Below are positions 1 to 7,977 of a stretch of DNA of 64,000 nt, in pieces (position 1 is the stretch's first letter; each line of letters begins with the position of its first letter). Below the pieces are notes generated by a model. That model saw only the letters and a program-made list of their open reading frames with translations. It made no database searches and was not told the origin of the DNA. A program made the position numbers and the translations under genes. Origin of the DNA: Brachybacterium sillae (GTDB taxonomy: Bacteria; Actinomycetota; Actinomycetes; Actinomycetales; Dermabacteraceae); contig NZ_JAFEUW010000001.1 in assembly GCF_025028335.1 (NCBI RefSeq), forward strand, positions 2,418,001 to 2,482,000, written 5' to 3'.

Positions 1-1
1 G

Positions 2-663
2 CGCGGTGACGTCGACGCCCTGGTCGAGGCAGTCCGAGCGGTCCGCCCGGATGTGCTGCTTCTGCAGGAGGCCCCGCGCCTGGTGCTGCCGCAGATGCGG
101 TTGGAGCGGTTCGCGCGGCGCGTCGGCCTGCGGGTGCTGCAGGGGGACGTTTCGGCCGCGGTCTGGCGATCCTCGCCACCGACGATGTGGCCGCGCGGGT
201 GGTCCGCCGCGGCATGGAACCGGTGGCGCAGGTGCTGTCGGATCCCCAGGCGGTCTACCCGCGGGGGATCGCGGCCGTGCGTCTGTCGGTGCCCGGTGGT
301 GGGCAGCTCATGGTCTCGACGATCCATCTGGCGCTGCAGCAGGACAACCGGGTGACCCACGCCCGTGAGGCGGTGGAGCGCGTGCGCCGCGCAGGCTGCC
401 CGGTGGTGATGGGCGGGGATCTCAATGAGACCGCCGACGGGCCCGCCCGCCGGATCCTCGACGAGGTGCTGCGCGATCCTGCGGAACCGACGGAGCACAC
501 CTTCCCCGCAACCCGGCCGCGGCGTCGCATCGATGCGGTGCTGGTCACCCCCGGCCTGAGGGTGCGGACGGCGCGGGCACTGCGCTCCGCCCCGGGAGTT
601 CCCGCGGCGCGGATGCGCACCGCTTCGGATCACCTGGGCACAGTGGTCGACCTCGACATCTGA
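2..663 (+). CDS. Endonuclease/exonuclease/phosphatase-family hydrolase, 5'-partial, apparent frameshift
   Basis: This is the C-terminal part of an EEP-superfamily metal-dependent phosphoesterase; the true start lies before the window. Reading from base 2 gives a typical EEP stretch ending VLLLQEAP, GLRVLQG; the downstream part is one frame over and continues GLAILATDD, GGDLNE (catalytic Asp/Asn) and SDHLG (catalytic His near the C-terminus). The break falls at a run of five G at 142-146; one extra G there would join the two parts into a continuous protein. The frameshift is either a real mutation or a homopolymer sequencing error. The substrate cannot be told from the sequence. Family assignment is good; whether the gene is functional is unclear. 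Confidence 0.75.
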
Positions 664-793
664 CCCTCCCCCCCACGTCGAGGGGTCGATCCGCCCCGCA
701 TCCCGCGGTCGACCGCCCCCTCGAGCGGATGGCCCGGGGCCAACCGTGATGCGCGGGACGCGTTCGCCGACTGCGGACAGCCACCCATAACGG

Positions 794-822
794 TTGAAAA
801 CTTAAAGAAAAGCGGGCATGCT
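794..822 (+). promoter_or_regulatory. Putative leaderless promoter of the methyltransferase gene
   Basis: TTGAAA (794-799), a 17-bp spacer and CATGCT (817-822) end six bases before the ATG at 829, with no Shine-Dalgarno between. Transcription would begin at or next to the start codon. A second in-frame ATG at 838 is an alternative start. Confidence 0.5.
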
Positions 823-828
823 AGCAGC

Positions 829-1428
829 ATGACAACCATGACCGAGGGCATCGACTGGCACGTGTTCAACGCCACGGCCTCGGGGCGCCCGCCGCGCCGC
901 ATCATCTCCCGCGCGATCGCCGCGGCCGGTGGGGACCGGCCGGGTCGCGTGGCCCTGGACATCGGCGCCGGCGGTGGATCGGACGCCCTGGAGTTCGTGC
1001 GGCACGGCTGGACGGTGCACGCCTACGACATCGATGACACCCTCGCCTCGCGTCTGGTGGAGAACGAGCGCATGGCGGGGACCCTCCGCTTCCATCACAC
1101 CGACGCCACCACCGTGGAGCGCTTCCCGACCGCGGACGTGCTCTATTCCGGCCATGCCCTGCCGATGTTGGGCCCGGAGGGTCTGGCGCAGACCTGGCCG
1201 CGGCTGGTCGACGCCCTGCGACCCGGGGGGATCGCCGCGGTGGACCTGTTCGGTGATCGCGACACCTGGGCCGATCGCGACGACATCGCCACACTGGATC
1301 AGCGGCAGATCGACGAGATGTTCCGCGGATTCTCCGTGCTGCACCGGGAGGTGCGCGACGAGGACGGCCGCTCCTGGGTCGGCAAGAAGCACTGGCACAT
1401 CATCACGGTGCTCGCCCGCAAACTCTGA
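829..1428 (+). CDS. SAM-dependent class I methyltransferase
   Basis: A 199-residue Rossmann-fold methyltransferase. Motif I is seen as LDIGAGGGSDALEF near residue 40, followed by an acidic residue in the YDIDD stretch that would contact the SAM ribose. Hallmarks continue with DVLYSGHALPML and a C-terminal part typical of small-molecule methyltransferases. The substrate is unknown. The gene stands alone: the upstream EEP fragment ends 165 bp before it and the next gene is convergent. The start is chosen because a promoter-like -10 ends 6 nt upstream and no Shine-Dalgarno is present, so the mRNA is probably leaderless. Confidence 0.85.
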   Translation: MTTMTEGIDWHVFNATASGRPPRRIISRAIAAAGGDRPGRVALDIGAGGGSDALEFVRHGWTVHAYDIDDTLASRLVENERMAGTLRFHHTDATTVERFPTADVLYSGHALPMLGPEGLAQTWPRLVDALRPGGIAAVDLFGDRDTWADRDDIATLDQRQIDEMFRGFSVLHREVRDEDGRSWVGKKHWHIITVLARKL

Positions 1429-1443
1429 TCCGCGTGCCCCTCG

Positions 1444-1466
1444 GCCCCGCCCGTCGCCGGCGGGGC
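1444..1466. terminator. Hairpin between convergent genes
   Basis: A perfect 8-bp GC stem (1444-1451 with 1459-1466, GCCCCGCC/GGCGGGGC) with a 7-base loop sits between the stop of the methyltransferase and the stop of the minus-strand GNAT gene. There is no U-run. It probably serves both directions. Confidence 0.55.
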
Positions 1467-1506
1467 AGAAGCGGTGGGCAGACGACAGAGAGTCAGGGGT
1501 CAGCGA

Positions 1507-2019
1507 TCAGCTCGGTGCGCCGCGCAGGCGTTTGACGAGGATGTCGCTGCCGCCGACGACGATGCCGGTGCGGGTGAAGCCCTCCGAGAGGTACAGCACC
1601 ATCGCGGTGGTGTTCTGCGGTTCGACACTGAGGCTGACCCGCTCCACGCCCCGCTCGATCGCCTGATCGGTCAGCGCCTGCAGAAGCGCCCGACCGATCC
1701 CGCGGCCGCGGGCCACTGGATCCAGGCCGATGGTCAGCTCGGGGACGTCCTCCTCCAGATACCCGTACCCGGGGTCGGTGAACGGCAGATACCGCAGCCA
1801 CGCGGCTCCGACGTCGCGACCCCCGAGGGAGGCGACCACTCCACCCTGGTCTGGGGTCCACCCCTCCACGTAGTGGGACAGTTCGGGGACTGTGCGCACA
1901 TCCGAGCGCGCACGCATCGTGTTCCAGTTCGCGGCATGGTCGAGCATCTCCCACAGGAAGGGGACGTCCTCGGCGCGGGCGGGGCGGATCACCGGGCGAT
2001 TCCCGGGCACGGGGGGCAT
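1507..2019 (-). CDS. GNAT-family N-acetyltransferase
   Basis: A 170-residue single-domain GNAT enzyme that would transfer an acetyl group from acetyl-CoA to an amine. The acetyl-CoA loop is visible as VARGRGIGRALLQAL, preceded by the beta-4 strand ELTIGLDP; the C-terminal half carries the usual SLSVEPQNTTAMVLYLSEGF region. The start lies 4 bp after the stop of the upstream hypothetical gene (end 2024), and a GGAG Shine-Dalgarno lies within that gene's end, so the two are probably co-transcribed and coupled. The substrate is not predictable. Confidence 0.85.
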   Translation of the reverse strand: MPPVPGNRPVIRPARAEDVPFLWEMLDHAANWNTMRARSDVRTVPELSHYVEGWTPDQGGVVASLGGRDVGAAWLRYLPFTDPGYGYLEEDVPELTIGLDPVARGRGIGRALLQALTDQAIERGVERVSLSVEPQNTTAMVLYLSEGFTRTGIVVGGSDILVKRLRGAPS

Positions 2020-2023
2020 GCGC

Positions 2024-2482
2024 CTACGCTCCCACGCGGCCGCCTCGAGTGTCGAGACGCATCCACGCCGCGGGAGACCCGTCGGCGACGACGGTCAGTG
2101 CGGCGCGCTCCCACAGCTCGATCGCGAGGCGGGCGAGTCGTTCCGAACCGGCGGCCGTACGGATCTCGACCTCCGGCCGCCCAGTGATCTCTGTCGAACA
2201 CCGCGGTGCCGTCGGGCGGGGTGCGACGACCACCCACCGCAGCCGGCCATGGTGCCGCAGCCTCCCGATCTCCACCCCGCGCCCGCCTGGAAGGGGCAGC
2301 AGCAGGGAGCCTCCGACCCCGCGCTGCACGGTGCGGGCGAGGTCGGGACGCAGGCGCTGCAGCGCAGCGGCCACCTGTTGCGCCTGATGCTCAGCATCGA
2401 CCGGGACCCCCTGGCGGCGGTCGGGAATCTTTCGGGGCCGGGGGTGGTGCGGACGGGTGCTGGATGGAACCGGGTCGCTCAT
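2024..2482 (-). CDS. Hypothetical protein upstream of the GNAT gene
   Basis: A 152-residue protein I do not recognise. The first 25 residues are rich in Pro, Arg and His and look disordered. The rest reads like a small folded domain (HQAQQVAAALQRL helix, then short strands LLLPLPG, LRWVVVAP). There are no Cys residues apart from one near the middle, no membrane segment and no signal peptide. The ATG at 2482 is supported by an excellent Shine-Dalgarno (AAGGAGG, 5 nt spacing). It is the first gene of a two-gene unit with the GNAT enzyme and is divergent from the NUDIX gene, with only 76 bp between starts. It might modify or accompany the acetyltransferase, but this is only context. Confidence 0.65.
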   Translation of the reverse strand: MSDPVPSSTRPHHPRPRKIPDRRQGVPVDAEHQAQQVAAALQRLRPDLARTVQRGVGGSLLLPLPGGRGVEIGRLRHHGRLRWVVVAPRPTAPRCSTEITGRPEVEIRTAAGSERLARLAIELWERAALTVVADGSPAAWMRLDTRGGRVGA

Positions 2483-2558
2483 GGCGCCTCCTTCCTGGGG
2501 ACGGTCCGGACGCTACGGGCACCCCCCGACAGACGAGGACGCCGACACCTGTGGCCCG

Positions 2559-3026
2559 ATGGAGGCCTACGATTCCGGGGTGGAGTTCACCGAGTACGAC
2601 ACCCGACTGGCCGCCTATGCCGTGATCACCGATGAGGAGGGCCGACTGCTCGTGACCTGGTACAACGGGTCCGGTTGGGGCCCGGCGTCCTGGTCACTGC
2701 CCGGCGGCGGCGTGGACTACGACGAGACCCCGGAGCAGGGCGTCGCCCGGGAGGTCCTCGAGGAAGCGGGGTACGAAGTCATGGTCGGGCCGCTCCTGGC
2801 CGCCGACACCCTGACCGACCCCGCGCCCGGCCCGGGGCGTCGGCCGTGGAAGGGCGTGCGGCTGTACTACGCGGCGACGATCGTCGGAGGCATGCTCGGC
2901 ACCCGCGAACAGGACGGGACCACCGACTTCGCGACGTGGAAGCACCCGGAGAGCATCGACGAGGACGCCGGGCGCGGCGGCCCGGTCAGTACCGCCCTGC
3001 GGCTGCTGCGCGACCGGCTGGCCTGA
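2559..3026 (+). CDS. NUDIX hydrolase
   Basis: A small NUDIX protein of 155 residues from this start. The NUDIX box is complete and matches G-x5-E-x7-REVxEExG: it starts in LPGGGVDYDE and continues through TPEQGVAREVLEEAGYEV, giving the metal-binding Glu residues. Such enzymes cleave nucleoside diphosphates linked to another moiety; the exact substrate is unknown. The upstream in-frame start at 2457 would overlap the 5' end of the divergent gene, whose start has a strong ribosome binding site, so ATG 2559 (sequence MEAYDSG) is preferred. There is no clear Shine-Dalgarno at 2559. Confidence 0.85.
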   Translation: MEAYDSGVEFTEYDTRLAAYAVITDEEGRLLVTWYNGSGWGPASWSLPGGGVDYDETPEQGVAREVLEEAGYEVMVGPLLAADTLTDPAPGPGRRPWKGVRLYYAATIVGGMLGTREQDGTTDFATWKHPESIDEDAGRGGPVSTALRLLRDRLA

Positions 3027-3071
3027 CGGCCCTTGACTCCGCGCGACAGATCCGCGCAGCGGCTCCGCGCG

Positions 3072-4661
3072 TCAGCCCTCGGCGGGCGGCGGGGTCGGTG
3101 CGCCGGCCGGGGGAGCGATCCGACGGCGGGGCGTCCCACCGGTCGGGCCGGTCGTCGAAGCTGCGGCAGCCCCCGTCTCCTCGAGATCGGCGGTCGTCCC
3201 GGCCGTAACGGTCTGCCGCGCGGGCGCGGGATCCCAGCCGCGATCCACCAGCCGCATCTGGACCCATACCGCGAGACCGAGCAGGACCGCTGCGAGCGCG
3301 AGTGCCGTGAGGGCTCCAATGAGCGCCCCCGACCCGGCGCCCGCGCCCAGCAGGATGCCGATGACGGCGAAGTCGGTGTCACCGAAGGTGGTGTTCGCCT
3401 CGCCGAAGCTTCCCAGGGCCCGGAGCAGCAGCGCTGGCAGGAACGTGATCAGCAGACCGTTGGCGAACGCGCCGAGCACCGCCCCGCGACGACCACCGGT
3501 CGCATTGCCGTACACCCCGGCCGCACCACCGGTGAAGAAGTGCGGCACCAGGCCCGGCAGGATCAGCGCCAGCCCGAAGGCGGGGCCGAGCAGCGCACCC
3601 AGCGCGAACAACCCGACCACGCCACCGGCGAAGCTCGACAGGAAGCCGATCAGCACCGCGTTCTGTGCGTAGGGGAAGACGATCGGGCAATCCAGCGCCG
3701 GCACCGCCCCGGGCACGACCTTCGCGGCGATGCCCTGGAAGGCGGGCACCAGCTCCCCGAGGATGGTGCGCACCCCGAAGAGGATCACGGCCACCGCGAT
3801 GCCGAACTGCAGGCCTTGGGTGACGCTGCGCATGAGGTAGTTGCCCACGTTCGCGGCGCCCCCCGAACCGTCGGCGGCGGCGAAGGCCGCGAAGGCTTCC
3901 TCCTGCCCCGCGCGGAGCAGGAACAGGATCGCGATGACCAGATACATCAGCACCATCGACAGGGCCGTGGCGACCATGGAGTCCCGCAGGAACCGCAGGC
4001 CCTCCGGCACGCGCAGATCCTCCGTGGAGCGGCTGCGCCCACGGGGATCCACCAGGCGCCCCACGGCTCCCGCCGTCACATATCCCGCGGTGCCGAAGTG
4101 GCCGATGGCGATAGCATCCCCACCGGTGATCTTCCGCGTCCACACGTGCCCCAGCGCCGGTGTCGCGACCATCAGCACGCCGAGCAGCAGGGCTCCGATC
4201 CCCACCACCGGCAGTGCCGACAGTCCCGTCGTGGACAGCACGATGGTCAGCAGAGTCGCCATGAACAGCAGGTGGTGGCCGGTGAGGAACACGTACCGCA
4301 GCGGGGTGAACCGGGCGAGCATCAGCGCCACGACGAACCCGAGGATCATCAGCCACGACACCCGGGCTCCGAGCTGTTCTTGGGCGATGCCGACGATCGC
4401 CTCATTCGTCGGGACCACGCCCTGGGCGCCGAGCGCGCCCTGGATCATCACCCCCAGCGGACCGAGCGAGGCGACGACGAGTCCGGCGCCGGCACCGACC
4501 AGCAGGAACCCGAGAGTCGCCTTGATGCCACCGCCGACGACCTGGCCTGCGGGCCGGCGCAGGGCGAGCAGGCCTGCGGCGGTGATGAGGCCGATGAGGA
4601 AGGCGGGGACGGCCAGGATCTCGTTCACCACGAATTGGGCGAGGGCGACGAAGGGATTCAT
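3072..4661 (-). CDS. ulaA: PTS ascorbate-type (UlaA/SgaT family) EIIC permease
   Basis: A polytopic membrane protein of 529 residues with about ten or more hydrophobic segments. It matches the L-ascorbate PTS EIIC family: after the first helices comes GALGAQGVVPTNEA, followed by TGHHLLFMATLL and, later, PYAQNAVLIGFLSSF. It would move the sugar acid across the membrane while EIIB phosphorylates it. The last 60 residues form an unusual cytoplasmic tail rich in Ala, Pro, Thr and Gly that is not part of the transport domain. The gene follows the IIAB gene (78 bp gap), so IIAB and IIC form a two-gene operon. The substrate could be ascorbate or another pentose or sugar acid; no ascorbate catabolic genes are nearby. 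Confidence 0.8.
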   Translation of the reverse strand: MNPFVALAQFVVNEILAVPAFLIGLITAAGLLALRRPAGQVVGGGIKATLGFLLVGAGAGLVVASLGPLGVMIQGALGAQGVVPTNEAIVGIAQEQLGARVSWLMILGFVVALMLARFTPLRYVFLTGHHLLFMATLLTIVLSTTGLSALPVVGIGALLLGVLMVATPALGHVWTRKITGGDAIAIGHFGTAGYVTAGAVGRLVDPRGRSRSTEDLRVPEGLRFLRDSMVATALSMVLMYLVIAILFLLRAGQEEAFAAFAAADGSGGAANVGNYLMRSVTQGLQFGIAVAVILFGVRTILGELVPAFQGIAAKVVPGAVPALDCPIVFPYAQNAVLIGFLSSFAGGVVGLFALGALLGPAFGLALILPGLVPHFFTGGAAGVYGNATGGRRGAVLGAFANGLLITFLPALLLRALGSFGEANTTFGDTDFAVIGILLGAGAGSGALIGALTALALAAVLLGLAVWVQMRLVDRGWDPAPARQTVTAGTTADLEETGAAAASTTGPTGGTPRRRIAPPAGAPTPPPAEG

Positions 4662-4739
4662 GTGGGCCTCCGAGCAGAGGTGGGGAAGAGGGACGAGGGG
4701 GACGGACGGTGAGGGGATCCGGGACAGGCCCGGGTGGGA

Positions 4740-5513
4740 TCAGACGTCGTAGATGCGTCGTAGGGCCGCGTCGACCTCACGTGTTGAGGTGAAGTCGGAG
4801 ACGACCTCGACGGGGATGTCGAGCCTGCCGAGGGTGCGGGCGATCTCCCCGGAGGTGAGGATGGCCGCGGCCTCCTGGGAGCGGCCCCGTGCGGAGATGG
4901 TGTCTGTGGCCTCGACTCGAACGTGCGGGGTCCAGCCCCAGCGGTCCAGGACCTGCTCCAGCGTGCTCTTCAGGAACAGGCTGGTTCCCAACCCGTTCCC
5001 GCATACCGTCAGCAACAGGTGCCCGGCGTCGGAGCGGCGTGCCGTGTGCGGTGAGCGGTCCTCGAGCGCCCCGGAGAGGATGCGATGGAGCTGATCGGCG
5101 GAGCCCGCCGAGTCGAGGGACGCGCGACGTTGCGGGTCGGCCAGCAGGCTGGCCAGATGCGCCAATGCCTGCTGGTGCGCGGTGTCATCGGCGGCGGCGA
5201 GCGCCAGGACCAGGGTGACCGGGTCGTTCGTCTCATGCCCGAAGCGCACTGGTCGGGCAAGGCGCACCGCCGACATCCCCGTGCGGTGGACGGATGCGTC
5301 CGGTCGGGCATGGGCGAGGGCCACCCCCGGGGTGATGACGATGTAGGGGCCGTGTTGCTCCACCACGTCGATCATCCGCTGGGTGTACGTGTCGTCCGCG
5401 GCGCCGGTGGCGACGAGGAGATCTCCAGCGGCGCGGATCGCCGCGTTGCGATCATCCGCCTGCACGTCGAGACGGACGGCGTTGCTCGGGAGGAGCTCCT
5501 GAGAGGTGGTCAC
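4740..5513 (-). CDS. PTS fused EIIA-EIIB, ascorbate/fructose-type
   Basis: A 257-residue soluble phosphotransferase. Residues 7-150 form a type-2 EIIA domain with the phospho-accepting His in GVALAHARPD (His68). Residues 165-257 form an EIIB domain with the phosphocysteine in LLTVCGNGLGTS (Cys171). It would pass phosphate from HPr via His68 to Cys171 and on to the sugar bound by the downstream EIIC. The GTG start at 5513 is fixed by a perfect AGGAGG Shine-Dalgarno six bases upstream; the longer frame back to 5633 has a Pro/Arg-rich non-domain extension. No dedicated regulator lies next to it. Fusion of IIA and IIB, which UlaC and UlaB carry separately in E. coli, is a feature of this locus. 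Confidence 0.85.
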   Translation of the reverse strand: MTTSQELLPSNAVRLDVQADDRNAAIRAAGDLLVATGAADDTYTQRMIDVVEQHGPYIVITPGVALAHARPDASVHRTGMSAVRLARPVRFGHETNDPVTLVLALAAADDTAHQQALAHLASLLADPQRRASLDSAGSADQLHRILSGALEDRSPHTARRSDAGHLLLTVCGNGLGTSLFLKSTLEQVLDRWGWTPHVRVEATDTISARGRSQEAAAILTSGEIARTLGRLDIPVEVVSDFTSTREVDAALRRIYDV

Positions 5514-5659
5514 GGCGTTCCTCCTGGTGGGGTGGGGAGGGGGAGGCGTCGATCGTAAACCGCCATCAGGGGCCTCGGCGAGAGCTGTGGGCCGTCGTCG
5601 CCGTTGCGCCGGCGATCGCTCCGCACCGGGCACTGAGGATCACCCCCTACTGTGACGCC

Positions 5660-7483
5660 ATGAGTCTGCGCCTGGCTGTGCCCCGTCCGCTCGTCCCCAC
5701 CCTCCAACCCACTCTGCGCGCCCTGCGGCCCACTCTCTCGGCCGCCCGGCCCGCCCTCCGCGCCCTGCGTCCCGTTGCGCGGAGGCTGCAGCTGCGGGAG
5801 ATCACGCGGCCGCTCGACACCAGTGGCTTCCTGGGGGCGGCCGCCGCCGGGTGGGTCTCCACCTCGCCGAGTCTGATCCCCCGCACGTGGTGGATGTGGG
5901 CGGTGAACACGGGGATGTCCGAGATCTACGGGTACGCCACAGGGTGGGCTGCCGCCCGCTTGGTGCGGTACGTCGGCCGATCGGCCGGGGTCCGTCTCGA
6001 GGTCGTCCCGGAACGGCGGGATCGCCTGCGCTCATGGGTGCGGGCGGGACTCGTCGGTCTCACGGCCTACTCGTGGGTTCGCGGGGCGCTGCGGCAGCGG
6101 GAGATCGAGGCGTTGGTCGGCGCCGAGCGCAAGCCGCTGGCCGCCCACGCGGCGGGGGCCCTCACCGGCCTCACCGGTGCGCTCTGTGTTCTCGGGGTGG
6201 TGCGCGCCACGCGTGCCTCGGCGAAGGTCTACGGCTCGATGCTGCGCACCGTCCTGCCGCCGTCAGTGGCGGCCGCGGTGGCGGTGGCGCTGACCACCGC
6301 GGGTTCCCTGCTGGTCCTGCGTCTGGGCTGTGGCCGACTGGTCGATGACCTCGTGGCCAGTGCACGGCGGACCAACGCGCTGTTCCAGCCCGGGTTGACA
6401 CGCCCGACCAGTCCCCTGAGGTCGGGCAGCAGCCAGTCGTCCGAGAGCTGGACGTCATTGGGGGCGGCCGGTCGCCGCGTGGTCGCCGCCGGGGCGCCCC
6501 CCGAGGCGATCACCCGCGCGGTCGGTACGGCCCACGGCCGACCGGCGATCGAACCGATCCGGGTGTATGCCGGGACAGCCCCGGCCCGAGGACTCGAGGA
6601 CACCGTCGCAGCCGTGCTGGGGGAGCTGGAACGCACCGGTGCGTTCGAGCGCGGCACCATCGTGCTGTTCACGGGGACCGGCACCGGGTGGTTGCAGGAA
6701 TGGTCCCTCTCGGCGATCGAGTTCCTCACCGGCGGCGACTGTGCCACCGCGTCCCTGCAGTACTCGGTCTACCCCAGCCCCATGGCGTTCCTCGCCGACC
6801 GCTCCCTGCCGCGACGTGCCGGAGCGCTTCTGTTCCATGCGGTGCGTCGCCGGATCGACCAGATGCCGCAGGGGGAGCGGCCCGCACTGTACGTGGCCGG
6901 GGAGTCCCTCGGAGCCTTCGGTGGCCACGGGGCCTTCCGGGACCTGCCGGAGATGCTGCGTCTGGTCGACGGCGCGGTATGGACCGGAACCCCGGCCTCC
7001 ACCGAGATCCATCGTCGGCTGACGCAGGAACGTGACCCGGGCTCCCCGCAGATCGCGCCGCTGGTGGACGGTGGCCGGCATGTGCGGGTGGTGACCCGTC
7101 CCGCGGAGCTCGAGCGCACCTTCTGGGGCGGTCGCTACGAGCCGTGGGAGCACCCTCGCATCGTGTATGCGCAGCACGCCTCCGACCCGGTCGTCTGGTG
7201 GGGGTGGAGAGTGCTGTGGGAGGAACCGGAGTGGATCCGGGAGCGCGTGGGCCGGGACGTCACCAGGGCGATCCGCTGGTTCCCCTGGATCACGTTCTGG
7301 CAGCTGGCTGCCGACATGCCGCTGTCGGTGACGCTGCCCGGTGGCCACGGACACTCGTACCACCAGGAGATGGTTCCGATCTGGGCCGCGGTGCTGGCGG
7401 GGGACCCGCGATTGGCCCCGGCGCTGGCCCGGATCGACCAGGACGCCGTCGTCCGGTCGATCCGAGAGCACGCCCTCTCGTGA
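5660..7483 (+). CDS. Membrane-anchored alpha/beta-hydrolase (Abhydrolase_9-type)
   Basis: A 607-residue protein with four or so hydrophobic segments in the first 250 residues and a C-terminal alpha/beta-hydrolase domain. The nucleophile elbow is seen as YVAGESLGAFGG (Ser in GESLG). Other recognisable blocks are LFTGTGTGWLQEW, QYSVYPSPMAFL and the C-terminal PGGHGHSYHQEMV, which supplies a likely catalytic His. This arrangement is the DUF2319/Abhydrolase_9 family found in actinobacteria; the substrate is unknown, with lipid or cell-envelope esters as plausible guesses. The start codon is preceded at 6 nt by TACTGT and by no Shine-Dalgarno, so the transcript is probably leaderless. Confidence 0.8.
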   Translation: MSLRLAVPRPLVPTLQPTLRALRPTLSAARPALRALRPVARRLQLREITRPLDTSGFLGAAAAGWVSTSPSLIPRTWWMWAVNTGMSEIYGYATGWAAARLVRYVGRSAGVRLEVVPERRDRLRSWVRAGLVGLTAYSWVRGALRQREIEALVGAERKPLAAHAAGALTGLTGALCVLGVVRATRASAKVYGSMLRTVLPPSVAAAVAVALTTAGSLLVLRLGCGRLVDDLVASARRTNALFQPGLTRPTSPLRSGSSQSSESWTSLGAAGRRVVAAGAPPEAITRAVGTAHGRPAIEPIRVYAGTAPARGLEDTVAAVLGELERTGAFERGTIVLFTGTGTGWLQEWSLSAIEFLTGGDCATASLQYSVYPSPMAFLADRSLPRRAGALLFHAVRRRIDQMPQGERPALYVAGESLGAFGGHGAFRDLPEMLRLVDGAVWTGTPASTEIHRRLTQERDPGSPQIAPLVDGGRHVRVVTRPAELERTFWGGRYEPWEHPRIVYAQHASDPVVWWGWRVLWEEPEWIRERVGRDVTRAIRWFPWITFWQLAADMPLSVTLPGGHGHSYHQEMVPIWAAVLAGDPRLAPALARIDQDAVVRSIREHALS

Positions 7484-7542
7484 CGGCCGCACCCGGGGTG
7501 TGGGCGACCGGGGGCGGACGGATCGGCCACCGCCGCCGCGGC

Positions 7543-7977
7543 TCATCCGCCGACGACGATGAGGGCCGTGAGAGCGGCGACCACCATGGCGGAGACCACG
7601 ACGCGCCATAGCCGCGGGGGTGACAGGGGTCCGGTCAGCATGCGGCGTACCCCGGGGAGTCGCGTCCGGTCGCTCACACGAGCGGGCTCCTCTGCGGCAC
7701 CGGACACGCGGTGTGACGCAGAGGCGGCCGGTGACCGCACAGCACGCAGCAGACCAACACCCAGACCGATCACGAGAGCAGTCCACAGCACCCACCACAG
7801 CCACCAGGGCATCACCCCGGCGAGCTGACAGACCAGCAGGAGCGCGACCGCGGACAGCAGATCCAGCAGTTGCCGCAGCGGATGCGCACCGGCCACCGCG
7901 AGGCGCCCTCCGACGAGGAGGACGGAAACCGTCGCCACCACCAGGACCGAGAGCGCGACGACACCGAAGACGCTCAC
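7543..7977 (-). CDS. Small membrane protein, third gene of the ArsR/serine hydrolase cassette
   Basis: A 144-residue protein with three or four hydrophobic segments: an N-terminal one starting VFGVVALSVLVVATV, a pair around LLLVCQLAGVMPWW and LVIGLGVGLL, and a C-terminal one ending ALTALIVVGG. No family is recognised. The start is the GTG at 7977, which overlaps the stop codon of the upstream serine hydrolase in a GTGA tetranucleotide, so translation is coupled; the much longer frame upstream of it is a shadow of the hydrolase gene. The tight coupling suggests it works with that hydrolase at the membrane. Confidence 0.7.
   Translation of the reverse strand: MSVFGVVALSVLVVATVSVLLVGGRLAVAGAHPLRQLLDLLSAVALLLVCQLAGVMPWWLWWVLWTALVIGLGVGLLRAVRSPAASASHRVSGAAEEPARVSDRTRLPGVRRMLTGPLSPPRLWRVVVSAMVVAALTALIVVGG

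Noticed and set aside
2457-2558. Extended N-terminus of the NUDIX protein
   Set aside because: It would overlap the divergent gene, whose ATG at 2482 has an excellent Shine-Dalgarno; the NUDIX domain begins after 2559.
3033-4712. 559-residue plus-strand frame opposite the PTS EIIC gene
   Set aside because: Antisense of a clear membrane permease; hydrophilic Arg/Gln/His-rich composition typical of shadow frames.
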